Translations under genes and position numbers: made by a program | Shown: one piece after another, positions 9,198-16,149 of the stretch | How the letters are laid out: each line of letters opens with the position of its first letter | Position numbering within the stretch: position 1 is the first letter of the stretch | The notes under the pieces: generated by a model | Told to the model about the DNA's origin: nothing | Database searches by the model: none | What the model saw: the letters and a program-made list of their open reading frames with translations, nothing else | Assembly: GCA_003142495.1 (NCBI GenBank) | Contig: PLMM01000062.1 | Coordinates: 333-19,040, forward strand | Direction: 5' to 3' | Length of the DNA stretch: 18,708 nt | Source of the DNA: Gemmatimonadota bacterium | Lineage (GTDB): Bacteria > Gemmatimonadota > Gemmatimonadetes > Gemmatimonadales > Gemmatimonadaceae

Positions 9198-9224
9198 CGC
9201 CGCGAATTGGGCGGCTAGCGCACG

Positions 9225-9250
9225 GAGGTGGCGCACCGAGGTGGCGCACC
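9225..9250. repeat. Tandem duplication of a 13-bp unit
   Basis: GAGGTGGCGCACC occurs twice in direct tandem (9225-9237, 9238-9250). The pair is flanked by GCTAGCG at 9214-9220 and 9253-9259. It occupies the gap between the HNH gene and the end of the minus-strand gene, whose stop codon lies inside the right GCTAGCG. It looks like replication slippage. Confidence 0.5.
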
Positions 9251-9253
9251 GAG

Positions 9254-9604
9254 CTAGCGAGGGCGCTCGCGACCCGGGCTCTCCGTGAGCGAGCGAAAGC
9301 GCTCCGTCATTCTGTTCACGCGCTCCGTGTACTGGCGCGGCGTCTCGTCGGCGGCGCGCGGCGGCACGACGTGGCGACAGAGCTCTGTGGCCGGTACGCC
9401 GAGCGGCGCGCGACCGGCGAGCACTTCAGCTGCGCGACGAAAGGCGTCGACGGCGAGCTGCATCATCGTGAGCTCGACTCCACTCTCGGAGCCGGTGACG
9501 TCCACTCCATTTTCGTTCAGCGAGCGAAGCGCTGCGAACTGCGGAGGAGCATCTGACCTTGCGCCATCGCGCGCGCCCTCGTCGTGCCTGTCGAATGTCA
9601 TCAT
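9254..9604 (-). CDS. Small protein of unknown function downstream of ferredoxin
   Basis: The gene encodes 116 residues. The first 30 are polar and probably disordered. Residues about 40-70 form an apparent amphipathic helix (GVELTMMQLAVDAFRRAAEVLAG) and about 85-110 another (DETPRQYTERVNRMTERFRSL). It has no signal or membrane segment. The start at 9604 is 16 bp after the ferredoxin stop, with AGGG about 9 bases upstream, so co-transcription with the ferredoxin is likely. An antisense frame across 9285-9905 is also open, but its product is compositionally odd and covers the ferredoxin gene. I do not recognise the family. Confidence 0.55.
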   Translation of the reverse strand: MMTFDRHDEGARDGARSDAPPQFAALRSLNENGVDVTGSESGVELTMMQLAVDAFRRAAEVLAGRAPLGVPATELCRHVVPPRAADETPRQYTERVNRMTERFRSLTESPGRERPR

Positions 9605-9620
9605 ACTGCTGAGCCCTGCT

Positions 9621-9941
9621 CTATTTGGGGAGCTTGTTGTCGCCAGGCGGTGCGACGTAGCGATACTGCTCGACCACCTGTCCAGCGATGAGATGCTCGT
9701 GCAGAATCATCTCTGCGCCGGCGACGTCCACGTGCGAGTACCATACGGCTTCCGGATACACGGCGACCATCGGCCCGTTGCCGCACTGCCCCATGCATCC
9801 TGCATGGTTGACGCGCACGCTGTTCTGAAGACCAGCGGCAGCAGCGCCCTTCTTGAGCGCCGAAAACACGAGATCACTTCCCTGTCCCGGACACGTTCCA
9901 CCTGAAGTGCAAACGAACACATGATGCTTGTACTGTCCCAT
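9621..9941 (-). CDS. Thioredoxin-like [2Fe-2S] ferredoxin
   Basis: This 106-residue protein has the four cysteines of the thioredoxin-fold (Shethna-type) ferredoxins: C11 and C17 in VCTSGGTCPG, C49 and C53 in NHAGCMGQCGNGP. VYPEAVWYSHV follows, as in that family. It should bind one [2Fe-2S] cluster and act as a cytoplasmic electron carrier or a cluster-bearing accessory. The partner is unknown, as no hydrogenase, nitrogenase or NADH dehydrogenase gene is nearby. ATG 9941 has no Shine-Dalgarno; a TAGCTT box ends 6 bp before it, suggesting a leaderless transcript. The small unknown gene follows 16 bp downstream. Confidence 0.9.
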   Translation of the reverse strand: MGQYKHHVFVCTSGGTCPGQGSDLVFSALKKGAAAAGLQNSVRVNHAGCMGQCGNGPMVAVYPEAVWYSHVDVAGAEMILHEHLIAGQVVEQYRYVAPPGDNKLPK

Positions 9942-9947
9942 GCGAGA

Positions 9948-9953
9948 AAGCTA
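9948..9953 (-). promoter_or_regulatory. TAGCTT -10-like element, leaderless ferredoxin transcript
   Basis: Reading on the minus strand, TAGCTT is followed by six bases (TCTCGC) and then the ATG at 9941. Transcription would start at or within a base or two of the start codon. The whole block TAGCTTTCTCGCATG is nearly identical to the one in front of the M16 gene at 16962. Confidence 0.4.
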
Positions 9954-10026
9954 GCGCAAATCTGTCACCAAGCGGACGCTACGCTGGCAGTTATACGTGC
10001 ATATTTCGCTTATAAATCACACACCT

Positions 10027-10056
10027 TTGACACACCTTGGCGGAGACAGATTTTGT
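10027..10056 (+). promoter_or_regulatory. Candidate promoter of the DinB-like gene
   Basis: TTGACA (10027-10032) is an exact -35 consensus, and a weak -10 TTTTGT lies at 10051-10056 after 18 bp. ATG 10066 follows 9 bp later, so the transcript would have almost no leader, consistent with the missing Shine-Dalgarno. The stretch 9985-10030 is clearly more AT-rich than its surroundings. Confidence 0.35.
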
Positions 10057-10065
10057 TGCACTCGC

Positions 10066-10563
10066 ATGGCTGAGCCGTGGCTGCGCGGACCGATAGCGGG
10101 GATGCCCGCGATGGTGATGCCCGCGGCGCATGCGCTGATGCAGGCGGCCGAGGATATTCCGCAGGCCGTGGCGGGGCTCACGTCGAACCAGTTGTGGGCA
10201 CTCCCCGGTGGAGCGGCGGCGGTGGGCTTCCATCTTCGCCATCTCGCGGGGAGCATAGACCGTCTGCTGACGTACGAAAGCGATGCACAGTTGAGCGACG
10301 CGCAGTTCGAGGCGATGGACGCGGAGATCGCCGATGACGGGCGAGATGCCGAGCAGCTCGGGCGGGATGCGGTGGCCTCGATCGCGCGCGCGATCGAGGT
10401 GATGCGCGTCACTCCCCCAGGCACGTACCTCGAGGCGCGCAGCGTCGGCCGACGGAAGCTGCCGACGACGGTGCTCGGCTTGCTCGTGCACATCGCCGAG
10501 CATACGCAGCGGCACGTCGGGGCGATCATCGCGACGGCGAAGGTGGTACGGGGCGGGCGATAG
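10066..10563 (+). CDS. DinB-like four-helix metal-binding protein
   Basis: The 165-residue protein matches the DinB/YfiT helical bundle. His59 lies in FHLRHLAGSIDRLLTY, and H142-I-A-E-H146-T-Q-R-H150 in the last helix; in the family one His of the second helix and two of the last bind a metal ion. Proteins of this fold include thiol-dependent transferases and damage-inducible proteins of unknown activity. ATG 10066 was preferred over an in-frame ATG at 9997, because the extra 23 residues are atypical and lie over the AT-rich promoter region. The sulfur operon starts 82 bp downstream on the same strand. A thiol-related role would fit that context but is only inference. Confidence 0.8.
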   Translation: MAEPWLRGPIAGMPAMVMPAAHALMQAAEDIPQAVAGLTSNQLWALPGGAAAVGFHLRHLAGSIDRLLTYESDAQLSDAQFEAMDAEIADDGRDAEQLGRDAVASIARAIEVMRVTPPGTYLEARSVGRRKLPTTVLGLLVHIAEHTQRHVGAIIATAKVVRGGR

Positions 10564-10570
10564 GTCTCGT

Positions 10571-10576
10571 TAGCTT
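10571..10576 (+). promoter_or_regulatory. TAGCTT -10-like element before the sulfur operon
   Basis: TAGCTT followed by GCAGCG lies just after the DinB-like stop codon and 69 bp before the rhodanese ATG. It would give a leader of about 60 nt that contains the AGGGGGAAAGG ribosome site. No clear -35 is seen. Confidence 0.3.
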
Positions 10577-10645
10577 GCAGCGACGAAACCGTGTTGCATG
10601 GTCAGGCGTTCGTCAGGTGTGTACCAACCCAACAGGGGGAAAGGC

Positions 10646-11533
10646 ATGGCTCCGGCAACGGCAACAAACAACGACAAGGGGATAGCGGCCAAGGGATATG
10701 TGCACCCCGAGGTGCTCGTGTCGACCGAATGGCTCGCGCAGAATCTCGACAATCCGAGAATCCGCATCATCGAGAGCGATGAGGATGTGCTGCTTTACGA
10801 CCTCGGCCACATCAAGAACGCGCAGAAGGTCGATTGGCATCTCGATCTGAACGACGACGTCGTGCGCGACTATGTGAGCCCCGAGCTGTTCGAGACGCTG
10901 CTGCGCTCGAAGGGGATCGACGAGTCGACCACCGTCGTGTTCTACGGCGACAAGAACAACTGGTGGGCGACGTACGCGTTCTGGGTGTTCAAGCTGTTCG
11001 GCTTCGAGAATGCGCGCGTGCTCGACGGCGGTCGCATCAAGTGGGAAGCGGAAGGACGCGAGTTCGTGACCGAGGTGCCGAAGTTCGCACCAACCAGTTA
11101 CAAGGCGCCGGCGCGCAACGACGGGAAGATCCGCGCGTTCCGCGACGAGGCGCTCGCGCACGCGAAGGCGAAGAAGCCGATGGTCGACGTGCGCTCGCCC
11201 GATGAATTCTCCGGCAAGAAGACGCACATGCCCGAGTATCCGCAGGAAGGCGTGCTGCGCGGTGGACACATCCCCGGTGCGAAGAGCGTTCCGTGGGCGC
11301 GTGCGGCGAACGCCGATGGCACCTTCAAGAGCGCCGATGAGCTTCGCGCGATTTACGAGACCGAGGTCGGCCTCAAGAAGGACGATGACGTAATCGCCTA
11401 CTGCCGCATCGGCGAGCGCTCGTCGCACAGTTGGTTCGTGCTTTCGTATCTGCTCGGCTACCCGAAGGTTCGGAACTACGACGGCAGCTGGACGGAGTGG
11501 GGAAATTCGGTGCGGCTCCCGATCGAGAAATGA
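10646..11533 (+). CDS. Two-domain rhodanese (thiosulfate/3-mercaptopyruvate sulfurtransferase)
   Basis: The gene encodes 295 residues from ATG 10646, which has AGGGGGAAAGG directly upstream; an upstream ATG at 10598 lacks this. The N-terminal rhodanese domain (about 25-150) lacks a catalytic Cys at its loop (FYGDKNN). The C-terminal domain (about 165-295) has the active Cys253 in [11 protein letters not shown], with R-S-P-D-E-F and G-G-H-I-P-G-A as the CH2-type landmarks. The CRIGERSSH loop is typical of the actinobacterial CysA-type thiosulfate sulfurtransferases. It transfers sulfane sulfur to a thiol or cyanide acceptor in the cytoplasm. The next gene overlaps by ATGA, so translation is probably coupled. 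Confidence 0.93.
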   Translation: MAPATATNNDKGIAAKGYVHPEVLVSTEWLAQNLDNPRIRIIESDEDVLLYDLGHIKNAQKVDWHLDLNDDVVRDYVSPELFETLLRSKGIDESTTVVFYGDKNNWWATYAFWVFKLFGFENARVLDGGRIKWEAEGREFVTEVPKFAPTSYKAPARNDGKIRAFRDEALAHAKAKKPMVDVRSPDEFSGKKTHMPEYPQEGVLRGGHIPGAKSVPWARAANADGTFKSADELRAIYETEVGLKKDDDVIAYCRIGERSSHSWFVLSYLLGYPKVRNYDGSWTEWGNSVRLPIEK

Positions 11534-11958
11534 GCGAGACAACGCCGGCGGTAAAGCCGCCACAGAGGATCATTGCGGTGTGGAGGGGCGAGCAGGAGTT
11601 CGATACGGGCAAGCCCGGTGGCCCGGTGTCCCGAATCGATGGGCACGGCGTCACCGGGCAGGGGCCGGTGGACGCGCTCTTGAGCGCGCTCGGCACATGC
11701 TCAGCGATAGATGTCGTCGGGATATTGAAGAAGCAGCGCACGCCGGCATCGTCGCTGGAGGTGGAGGTGATCGGCACTCGCGAGGACGCGAGTCCGCCGC
11801 GGCTCAAGCATGCGCTGCTGCGCTTTCGCATTTCCGGCGCGGGAATCGAGCGCGAGCAGGCGCTCAAGGCGATCGAGCTGTCGGTGACGAAGTACTGCTC
11901 GGTGCGCGATTCGCTCGCCCCGAAGATCCTGGTCGAGTGGGAGCTGGAATTGAAGTAA
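11530..11958 (+). CDS. OsmC/Ohr family protein
   Basis: The gene encodes 142 residues. ATG 11530 overlaps the rhodanese TGA (ATGA). The two conserved cysteines of the OsmC/Ohr fold are C57 in [10 protein letters not shown] and C123 in KYCSVRDSL, and the N-terminal strands carry the usual GP.D.LL.ALG helix start. Family members are thiol peroxidases for organic hydroperoxides or, in the broader YhfA/OsmC group, of unknown activity. The context with a rhodanese and cysteine synthase favours a role in thiol or persulfide handling, which is inference. The next start codon is 9 bp downstream. Confidence 0.87.
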   Translation: MSETTPAVKPPQRIIAVWRGEQEFDTGKPGGPVSRIDGHGVTGQGPVDALLSALGTCSAIDVVGILKKQRTPASSLEVEVIGTREDASPPRLKHALLRFRISGAGIEREQALKAIELSVTKYCSVRDSLAPKILVEWELELK

Positions 11959-11967
11959 CGGAGACTC

Positions 11968-12873
11968 GTGATTGATGCGGCGATAGGACGGACCCCGCTG
12001 GTTCGGCTCGAGAAGGTGGTCGAGCCGGAGATGGCGGAGGTGTGGATGAAGGTGGAGGGGAGCAACCCCGGCGGGTCGATCAAGGATCGCACGGCGCTCG
12101 GCATGATCACGGACGCCGAGCAGCGTGGGGTGCTGAGGCCGGGCGGGACGATCGTGGAGCCGACGTCGGGGAACACGGGAATCGGTCTCGCGCAGGTGGC
12201 AGCGACGCGCGGCTACAAGCTCATACTCTGTCTGCCAGCGCAGATGAGCGAGGAGCGGAAGCGGACGCTGATCGCGTATGGCGCGCAGCTCGTGCTCACG
12301 GATCCGGAGCGGCGCATGCTCGCGGCGATCGAGGAGGCGGAGCGCATCCGGGATAAGACCGGCGCGTGGATGCCGAATCAATTTTCGAATCCGGCGAATC
12401 CGCGCGTGCACTACGAGTACACGGGGCCCGAGCTGTGGGAGCAGATGGGCGGGCGCATCGATGCGTTCGTGTATGGCTCGGGCACGGGCGGGACGATCAG
12501 CGGTGTGGGGCGCTACATCAAGGAGCGCTCGCCGAAGACGGCGGTGATCTCGGTGGAGCCGGCGCGATCGCCGGTGCTGAGCGGCGGCGAGCGCGGCACG
12601 CATCAGTTCCAGGGAATGGGGCCGGGCTTCGTGCCGGAGAACTTCGACTGGTCGGTAGTCGATCGCATAGAGCTGGCGTGGGAAGAGGATGCATTTCCGC
12701 TCGCGCGGAGGCTCGCGCGCAAGGAGGGATTGTTCGTGGGCATGTCGACGGGCGCGATCGTGCACGTGGCGCTCAAGATTGCGCGCGAGCTCGGAGCGGG
12801 GAAGCGCGTGGCGTGCATCTCGCCGGATTCTGGCGCGCGCTACCTGACCACGGCGCTGTTCGCCGCGGACTGA
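11968..12873 (+). CDS. cysK: Cysteine synthase (O-acetylserine sulfhydrylase family)
   Basis: The 301-residue, fold-type II PLP enzyme makes cysteine from O-acetylserine (or a related activated serine) and sulfide. PLP Lys39 lies in N-P-G-G-S-I-K39-D-R. The substrate loop is EPTSGNTGIGLA, the phosphate loop is GSGTGGTISG, and GMGPGFVPENFD closes the active site. The start is GTG 11968 with GGAG four bases upstream, 9 bp after the OsmC stop. The length matches the CysK/CysM group; I cannot separate CysK from CysM, cystathionine beta-synthase-like or O-phosphoserine users by eye. It is the last gene of the rhodanese-OsmC-CysK unit and ends at a hairpin shared with the ppk2 gene. Confidence 0.93.
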   Translation: MIDAAIGRTPLVRLEKVVEPEMAEVWMKVEGSNPGGSIKDRTALGMITDAEQRGVLRPGGTIVEPTSGNTGIGLAQVAATRGYKLILCLPAQMSEERKRTLIAYGAQLVLTDPERRMLAAIEEAERIRDKTGAWMPNQFSNPANPRVHYEYTGPELWEQMGGRIDAFVYGSGTGGTISGVGRYIKERSPKTAVISVEPARSPVLSGGERGTHQFQGMGPGFVPENFDWSVVDRIELAWEEDAFPLARRLARKEGLFVGMSTGAIVHVALKIARELGAGKRVACISPDSGARYLTTALFAAD

Positions 12874-12899
12874 GCTCCGGCGCGCCACAGCGCGGAGCT
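12873..12899. terminator. Hairpin shared by convergent cysK and ppk2 ends
   Basis: AGCTCCG at 12873-12879 plus CG pairs with CGCGGAGCT at 12891-12899, with one bulged G and a loop of about nine bases. It starts at the last base of the cysK stop and reaches the ppk2 stop. It could end both transcripts, but neither side has a U-tract, so it may only stabilise 3' ends. Confidence 0.45.
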
Positions 12900-13707
12900 A
12901 CTGCAGCTTTGCGAGCAACTTCAGCGCAGTGGGGTCGGCGTCCGGATACTTCGGCTTCATCCGCTCGAGCGTGGAGACGATCTTCTCGAGCACCAGGTAG
13001 TCGCGCGCGTGCTTGCGATCCGCCGGCACGATGAACCACGGCGCGTACTTCGTGCTGCACTTCCGGAAGACGTCCGCGTACGCGCTCGTGTAGTCGTCCC
13101 AGAGCGCGCGCTCGTCGAGATCGCCCGGCTTGAACTTCCAGTTCTTCGATTCGTCCGTGAGCCGCTCGCTGAGGCGCACGCGCTGCTCTTCCTTCGAGAC
13201 GTGGAGGAAGAACTTCACGATCGTCACGCCGTTCTGCGTGAGCACGCGCTCGAACTCATTGATCTGTGCGTAGCGCTCCTTCCAGATCCGCTTCGGCGCG
13301 AGCTTGTGTACGCGCACCGCGAGGACGTCTTCGTAGTGTGAGCGATTGAAGATCCCGATCATTCCCCGCGGTGGAACGGCGGCGTGCACGCGCCACAGAA
13401 AGTCGTGCGCGAGCTCGATGTGTGTAGGCGCCTTGAACGATGTGACATCACATCCCTGCGGATTCACGGAGGTGAACACGCGCCGGATCGTCCCGTCCTT
13501 CCCGCCCGCATCGCGCGCCTGCAGCACCACGAGCAGCGATCGCGTCGACTCGGCGTAGAGCGCGTTCTGCAGCTCGTCGAGGCGCATGCGCAGCTTCTCC
13601 ATCTTCTTCTCGAGCGTGTTGTCGTCAGCGTCGAGCGAGCGCGGAGAGAGCGCAGCCTTGTCGCCGAGGGAGATTCTGTCGTGCGGGCGGAGTGGGGTGA
13701 GCTTCAT
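12898..13707 (-). CDS. ppk2: Polyphosphate kinase 2 (PPK2)
   Basis: The 269-residue protein is a single-domain PPK2 that transfers phosphate between polyphosphate and nucleotides. The Walker A-like loop is Q63-A-R-D-A-G-G-K70-D-G, the NPQG motif follows at 82-85, and the Walker B-like segment is F120-N-R-S-H-Y-E-D127-V. The lid-region Arg-rich helix (EQRVRLSERLTDESKNWKF) is also visible. Its length and motifs fit the class III-like short enzymes, which phosphorylate AMP and ADP, but class assignment needs a tree. The N-terminal 30 residues are variable in the family. ATG 13707 has no Shine-Dalgarno. The gene converges on cysK. Confidence 0.93.
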   Translation of the reverse strand: MKLTPLRPHDRISLGDKAALSPRSLDADDNTLEKKMEKLRMRLDELQNALYAESTRSLLVVLQARDAGGKDGTIRRVFTSVNPQGCDVTSFKAPTHIELAHDFLWRVHAAVPPRGMIGIFNRSHYEDVLAVRVHKLAPKRIWKERYAQINEFERVLTQNGVTIVKFFLHVSKEEQRVRLSERLTDESKNWKFKPGDLDERALWDDYTSAYADVFRKCSTKYAPWFIVPADRKHARDYLVLEKIVSTLERMKPKYPDADPTALKLLAKLQ

Positions 13708-13748
13708 GGGAAGAAGTTAGGCGAGAATATGCCGCGGCGCACGTGCGC

Positions 13749-14582
13749 TTACGGCGACACGACGACGACCTGCGTGTGCGCGGCTGCCACTTCGCCATAT
13801 CCTCCGGCGAAGGTGTACGTTCCGGGCGTGACTTCGTATCGGTTGTCGTTGGCAACGGGTACGACATGAAAGTCGAAGATCAGATGCTTCGCCTCGTGCG
13901 CTGCGAAGCGAGGTTGCTCCGGAGAATCGAGCCGAAGGCCGTACTCCACGCCGTCGGATCCGCTGCTATACGAGTAACCGTAGAGGAGCGGCGGCCCAGA
14001 GTCGCCGGATTGGGGCAGCGCCGCGATCACCGGCGTCGACGAGTTGTTTCGCACCGTCACGACCATCATGAAATTTCCATCGTTCACGGCGGAGCTCGGC
14101 GTGGAGGGCGTCACCGTAATCTCGATGTCCAACGCTGAGGGCGGAACCGAATCGGCCAGGGGATCTGGCGGCGCGGGATTGCTCTCAGTCACGCACGGAC
14201 CAGTACAGACGACGGTGCCATCGCAGCCGCCAATGAACGCCGCACGCGGATGATGTGCGGACTCGAGCAACGCATGCAGCATCTCGTGTCGCACGAGATC
14301 GCCCGCCAACTGCTCATCACCGGCCAGCACGATGCGATCGCCCTGGGGATACCAGATGCCACCAACATTGCTTTCCCCATTAAAGGGAAGGTCCTCCGCA
14401 CTCGGCACCCGATACCACACGACGTTTGCGAAGTCGCCAGTGATTCCCGAGCACTGCTCCGTCAGCGACCACCACTGCGCATAAACTGCCGGTGGATCGA
14501 ATCGCTCGGCCCCATGTGGCAGGGGCGCGGTCGCGATCTCGCACGCGCCGAGGAGAGGCACGAGCATAATGAAGGAGCGCAC
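13749..14582 (-). CDS. Lipoprotein with HEMLH zinc-protease motif and C-terminal beta domain
   Basis: The 277-residue protein begins at GTG 14582 with a short lipoprotein signal ending in L11-G-A-C14. ATG 14567 is an alternative start, and a stop codon a few codons upstream rules out a longer form. The mid part has V-R-H99-E100-M-L-H103, the HExxH zinc motif, followed by E107 and H110-H111-P. His110 or His111 could be the third ligand, although the spacing is one or two longer than in metzincins. Three nearby cysteines (120, 126, 130) suggest disulfides. Residues about 150-277 are beta-rich (VTVRNNSSTPV, LIFDFHV, PGTYTFAGGYG), like an Ig or BsuPI-type domain. I do not recognise the family. 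Activity is inferred only from the motif. The tatA gene lies 96 bp upstream on the same strand. Confidence 0.72.
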   Translation of the reverse strand: MRSFIMLVPLLGACEIATAPLPHGAERFDPPAVYAQWWSLTEQCSGITGDFANVVWYRVPSAEDLPFNGESNVGGIWYPQGDRIVLAGDEQLAGDLVRHEMLHALLESAHHPRAAFIGGCDGTVVCTGPCVTESNPAPPDPLADSVPPSALDIEITVTPSTPSSAVNDGNFMMVVTVRNNSSTPVIAALPQSGDSGPPLLYGYSYSSGSDGVEYGLRLDSPEQPRFAAHEAKHLIFDFHVVPVANDNRYEVTPGTYTFAGGYGEVAAAHTQVVVVSP

Positions 14583-14678
14583 GAATGAAGCAGGGATACG
14601 CTACAACGACGTCGAGATCATTCAGAACGCCTCGTTCGGCAAGCGGATCTGCACGCGCTATTTCCTACAACGAGCGGT

Positions 14679-14936
14679 TTACGACCCGAGGCGGCGCGGC
14701 TGCCACTCCGGTTCGTTCGTTGCCGCGGGAGGCGCAGCGACATCGATGTCACGAGCGGGAGCGCGCAGATCGGCGCGGGGAGTAGCGTCGTCGCCTGCGT
14801 CACCGAGGCTCTTCTTGAACTCGCGAATGCCCTTGCCGAACGACGAGCCGATCTCTGGAATCCGCTTGGCGCCGAACAGCAGAAGCACGACGACCGCCAG
14901 CAGCAGGATTTTTTCCGGTCCCATTCCACCAAACAT
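14679..14936 (-). CDS. tatA: Twin-arginine translocase subunit TatA/TatE
   Basis: The 85-residue protein starts at ATG 14936, with GAGG five bases upstream. It has the short N-terminal membrane helix (EKILLLAVVVLLL), the F21-G22 hinge, the R-I-P-E motif and an amphipathic helix (FGKGIREFKKSLGD), then an acidic, Pro/Ala-rich tail. This is the TatA pattern; TatA forms the pore-forming oligomer that exports folded Tat substrates. No tatC or tatB gene is adjacent. An upstream in-frame ATG at 14975 would add 13 residues without a ribosome site. Confidence 0.92.
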   Translation of the reverse strand: MFGGMGPEKILLLAVVVLLLFGAKRIPEIGSSFGKGIREFKKSLGDAGDDATPRADLRAPARDIDVAAPPAATNEPEWQPRRLGS

Positions 14937-14961
14937 GCGAGCCTCGAAGGCTGAGGTGATG

Positions 14962-14977
14962 CGTTGCGCCTGCAACG
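14962..14977 (-). promoter_or_regulatory. Stem-loop in the tatA leader
   Basis: CGTTGC and GCAACG are perfect 6-bp arms around a 4-nt loop. They lie between the likely -10 of tatA (14985-14990) and its ribosome site, so they would be near the 5' end of the mRNA. Confidence 0.3.
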
Positions 14978-14984
14978 TGCTCGA

Positions 14985-14990
14985 ATTTTA
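14985..14990 (-). promoter_or_regulatory. Candidate -10 box of tatA (TAAAAT)
   Basis: On the minus strand TAAAAT differs from TATAAT at one position and sits about 48 bp upstream of ATG 14936. The -35 region 17 bp away (TTATGC) is weak. The area 14985-15180 is the AT-richest part of this intergenic stretch. Confidence 0.4.
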
Positions 14991-15109
14991 CGCAGAATCG
15001 ATGAACGGCATAATGATCGTCGTGATATGCGCCCCCCAGAATGCGGTACGCTGGAAGCCCAGTTTATACTCTGCGTCCGACCATGACCAGATGGCTACTT
15101 GCGTACGCT

Positions 15110-15131
15110 CTGTAGCATACATTGTGTACAG
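15110..15131 (+). promoter_or_regulatory. TGTA/TACA repeat cluster, candidate GntR operator
   Basis: CTGTA (15110-15114) and TACAG (15127-15131) are inverted around 12 bp. Inside them TGTA-GCA-TACA (15111-15121) and TGTACA (15125-15130) form further dyads, overlapping a -10-like TACATT (15118-15123). It lies 74 bp upstream of the GntR start. GntR regulators commonly bind such dyads upstream of their own gene; autoregulation is inference. Confidence 0.35.
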
Positions 15132-15204
15132 AATGGATCCAAATCGAAGGTTTGGGCCGTATCGTACTCAGCATCCCAACCGGTCTGGATCGTAAGGAGA
15201 TCGC

Positions 15205-16137
15205 ATGGAACGACGGCTCGAGATTGCGGATCTACTGAGAAGGCGCGTCAGGCTTGGCCTGCATGCAGGGTCGCTCTCCACGGGAGACCGGCTGCCCAGC
15301 ACGCGCGAGCTGGCCGCGGACTTCGATGTCGATCACCGCGTGGTCGTCGCCGCGTATCATCAGCTCGTGGCCGAGGGGCTCGTCGAGATGCGGCCGCGCG
15401 GCGGTATCTACGTGGCGAAGATTCCTCCGGGTGCCGTGCGCGAGCCGATGCCGCCCGAACAGTGGCTGCACGGCATCCTCATGCAGGGCCGCGCGCGCGA
15501 CATGTCGATGCGCGGTGTGATCGATGCGCTGCGGCGCGCAACGGAGACGATGCGACTGCGCGCCGTCGTCATCCACGCCGTGGACGACCAGCGCACGGGG
15601 ATGTGCGCCGAGCTCGAAGAGGACTACGGCTTCGAGACGACCGCCATCAACGCCGCCGATCTCGGCAACAGCGCGCGCCCACCCGAGCTCCGCGAAGCGG
15701 ATCTGCTCGTGACGACGCCGGCGCACGAAGCGCAGGTGAGAAAAATCTCCGTGAGTCTCGAGAAGCCGTGCATCATCGCCGACGTGCGCACGGATCTGAT
15801 CGGCGGCGAGTGGCGGCGCCTGTTGCGCCAGCCGGTCTACGTGATCGTGCGCGACGCGCAATTCCGGAGTGCGCTGCTCGCGTTCTTCGAGGACACGAAG
15901 GGGAAGGAGAATCTGCGCGTCCTCGTCGTCGACACCGACGATGTCGCCGCCATTCCGTCGACGGCGCCGACCTACATCACGCGCGGCGCGCGCGCCTGGC
16001 TTCGGAGCGCAGGGCGCGAGGACGACGTCGGCGGTCGCGTGCTGCCGAATGCGCGAACGTTTTCATCGTCCACCGCCGAAGAGCTCATCACCTTCATCCT
16101 CAAGGCGAATCTCGCCGCCCTGAGCACGCGCGCGTGA
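15205..16137 (+). CDS. GntR-family transcriptional regulator with long effector domain
   Basis: The 310-residue protein starts at ATG 15205 with AAGGAG nearby. Residues about 1-75 form a GntR winged helix: L-S-T-G-D-R-L-P-S-T-R-E-L-A, then the recognition helix around DHRVVVAAYHQL and the wing V-E-M-R-P-R-G-G-I-Y-V. Residues about 110-310 form an alpha/beta domain (AVVIHAVDDQ, ADLLVTTPAH, PVYVIVRDAQFRSALLAFFEDT, LRVLVVDTDDVAAIP) that looks like a two-lobed ligand-binding or receiver-like fold. It is not the usual aminotransferase domain. No metabolic gene is next to it, so its regulon is unknown. It converges on the next gene with a 12-bp gap. Confidence 0.88.
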   Translation: MERRLEIADLLRRRVRLGLHAGSLSTGDRLPSTRELAADFDVDHRVVVAAYHQLVAEGLVEMRPRGGIYVAKIPPGAVREPMPPEQWLHGILMQGRARDMSMRGVIDALRRATETMRLRAVVIHAVDDQRTGMCAELEEDYGFETTAINAADLGNSARPPELREADLLVTTPAHEAQVRKISVSLEKPCIIADVRTDLIGGEWRRLLRQPVYVIVRDAQFRSALLAFFEDTKGKENLRVLVVDTDDVAAIPSTAPTYITRGARAWLRSAGREDDVGGRVLPNARTFSSSTAEELITFILKANLAALSTRA

Positions 16138-16149
16138 TCGCGCGTGAGG

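Noticed and set aside
9285..9905. Plus-strand open frame of about 200 codons across the ferredoxin and its neighbour
   Set aside because: It is Ser/Arg-rich and antisense to a clear [2Fe-2S] ferredoxin, and has no ribosome site or motif.
14569..15195. Plus-strand open frame of about 200 codons opposite tatA
   Set aside because: It shows no domain and lies over tatA and the AT-rich intergenic region. TatA on the other strand is unmistakable.
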